Assembly (NCBI GenBank): GCA_021234155.1
Contig: JAJEKV010000002.1
Location: 28,077,339 to 28,141,338, forward strand
Direction: 5' to 3'
Source: Isoetes taiwanensis
Taxonomy: Eukaryota > Streptophyta > Lycopodiopsida > Isoetales > Isoetaceae
DNA: 64,000 nucleotides
Below, piece after piece: positions 62,966 to 64,000 of this stretch. A program made the translations under genes and the position numbers. Positions within the stretch are counted from its first letter, which is position 1. Every line of letters starts with the position of its first letter. A model generated the notes under the pieces. It saw only the letters and a list, made by a program, of their open reading frames with translations, was not told the DNA's origin and searched no databases.

Positions 62966-64000
62966 ATTAATTTCCATGAAATCACGCTTTTTTAGTGCAT
63001 ATCTTCAAACAGTCTTAGCACATGCCATTCCAGCACACGATTTTTTCTGTGGCATGGTCTGTGGCATGAATTGAACGTGATCAGCTTCCTAGAGCCTACC
63101 TTGTTCTTCATAACTTGGAACTATTATCATTCAAGAAAACGCATTGAACATTGGCATATCTTAGAAAGGTATAAATCCTCTTTGAACTTGCTTGTGTGGA
63201 CATGACCTGCAAGCATTACTATAATCAAAATAGATTCTTAAAGAGCACTCCTGAAAGCTAGAAATGAAGAAACACCATGGAGTTTAGAATCTTGCCTTTT
63301 TGCTGTGCATGAGACAAAGCCTCGAAATCCGAGAAAAATATATTTCATTGAAATGTAGATCCTTCAAGGTAGTGATGCCTAAATGAGCATGTGCCAATGA
63401 AGTTAAGCTGGATGCGATTCTCTGTTGAAGAAGGATAAGGCATACCTAGAGTCTTCCATATTTCTGTAGTCCAACCCCGTATCAAGTCACGTTTTTTATA
63501 TGAGCTTCAAATATTATCTACCAGGAAAGCATGAGGCTAAGATGAAAGTGAATAAAAGACTATCAGGCATGTAAAGCAACGATCACAGTTCTTGACCTAT
63601 CTAAATCTCTGTCAGTGTAGTGAACATTACGAAATCCTCTAACAACTATATGCTAGATATGGACTGCAGGCTTAAAGTATTCATTACTTGATTGGTACAA
63701 ACAACTAAATATAACGCAACAAAGTCTATATCAACCAAATCAAGTGACCTCCTTAAAGGCGAGAAGGAGCAGCATTGGATCATTTCTTATCGAGAATGCA
63801 TGGATTTTGGCGGTGCCGGTTAGCCCGTTTGCACAGCGGCCGCCCAGCAACACTGGCGACCGCGAATTTACAGGAGACTGCCAGTTTGAAGCAGTTTCCA
63901 GCATAATCTAGGCATATTCCAGCATATGCTTAGAATATGTTGAAAACCCACATAAACAAGGGTTTTCCCCCTAGGGGCAACCCAAAAATTCATGCATAGG
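62966..64000. other. Upstream side of the JmjN exon, mostly AT-rich
   Basis: TAATGCTTGCA(A/G)GT-ATGTCCA on the minus strand occurs both at the entry of the JmjN frame (about 62970) and near 63215, a duplicated splice-acceptor-like segment. At 63805-63925 a GC-rich stretch on the minus strand is open (NSRSPVLLGGRCANGLTGTA) and could be a 5' exon or exon-like remnant. No domain can be named. Confidence 0.3.

Overview
The window is nuclear DNA from a land plant with a large, repeat-rich genome. The evidence is plant-type genes with introns (a caffeoylshikimate esterase/monoacylglycerol-lipase gene with eight exons, a JmjN exon of KDM5 type, a PPR fragment and an 11S-globulin fragment) together with plant-type retroelements: L1-like LINEs with a zf-RVT tail, a chromovirus, an Athila/Tat-like Gypsy, and Copia and TRIM elements primed by initiator-Met tRNA. 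A fern or other seed-free vascular plant is my guess from the overall flavour; the window does not settle it.

Layout: 0-1.3 kb, broken 11S globulin C-terminal part, then a LINE-type hairpin and unusual short repeats. 1.3-3.6 kb, AT-rich spacer. 3.6-10.46 kb, decayed Gypsy chromovirus (gag remnants, RT, integrase, chromodomain, 3' LTR of 1641 bp). 10.6-24.1 kb, Athila/Tat-like Gypsy (gag, protease, RT, RNase H, extra coiled-coil ORF) carrying two insertions: a twin-primed L1 copy in gag with a 15-bp target duplication, and a hAT element (18329-22563, 8-bp target duplication) which itself carries a 3-kb GC-rich LINE. 24.1-30.3 kb, spacer with a foldback element, tandem repeats and LINE scraps. 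30.3-32.0 kb, the one apparently intact host gene, a serine hydrolase of 331 residues on the minus strand. 32-44 kb, LINE fragments, a miniature LTR element (TRIM) whose LTRs contain a tRNA-Ala-like domain, and a SET-like gene fragment. 44.4-52.6 kb, a nearly complete L1-type LINE with ORF1 and ORF2 on the plus strand, split by a second LINE family on the minus strand. 53.0-53.6 kb, PPR pseudogene. 54.1-58.3 kb, a Copia element with identical 152-bp LTRs but a broken and internally deleted coding part. 58.9-59.9 kb, another LINE end. 62.7-63.0 kb, JmjN exon.

Few genes here act together; most of the sequence is nested mobile DNA, and the nesting gives the order of events (Gypsy first, then hAT and L1 into it, then the LINE into hAT). 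The most interesting signals are: (1) one LINE family whose 3' ends carry two RNA hairpins kept by compensatory and wobble changes, always next to a short tandem repeat; (2) the TRIM with a tRNA-like Pol III promoter domain inside its LTRs; (3) the contradiction between identical LTRs and broken coding sequence in the Copia element, which also has non-TG..CA ends; (4) the precise hAT target duplication inside a retroelement coiled-coil ORF.
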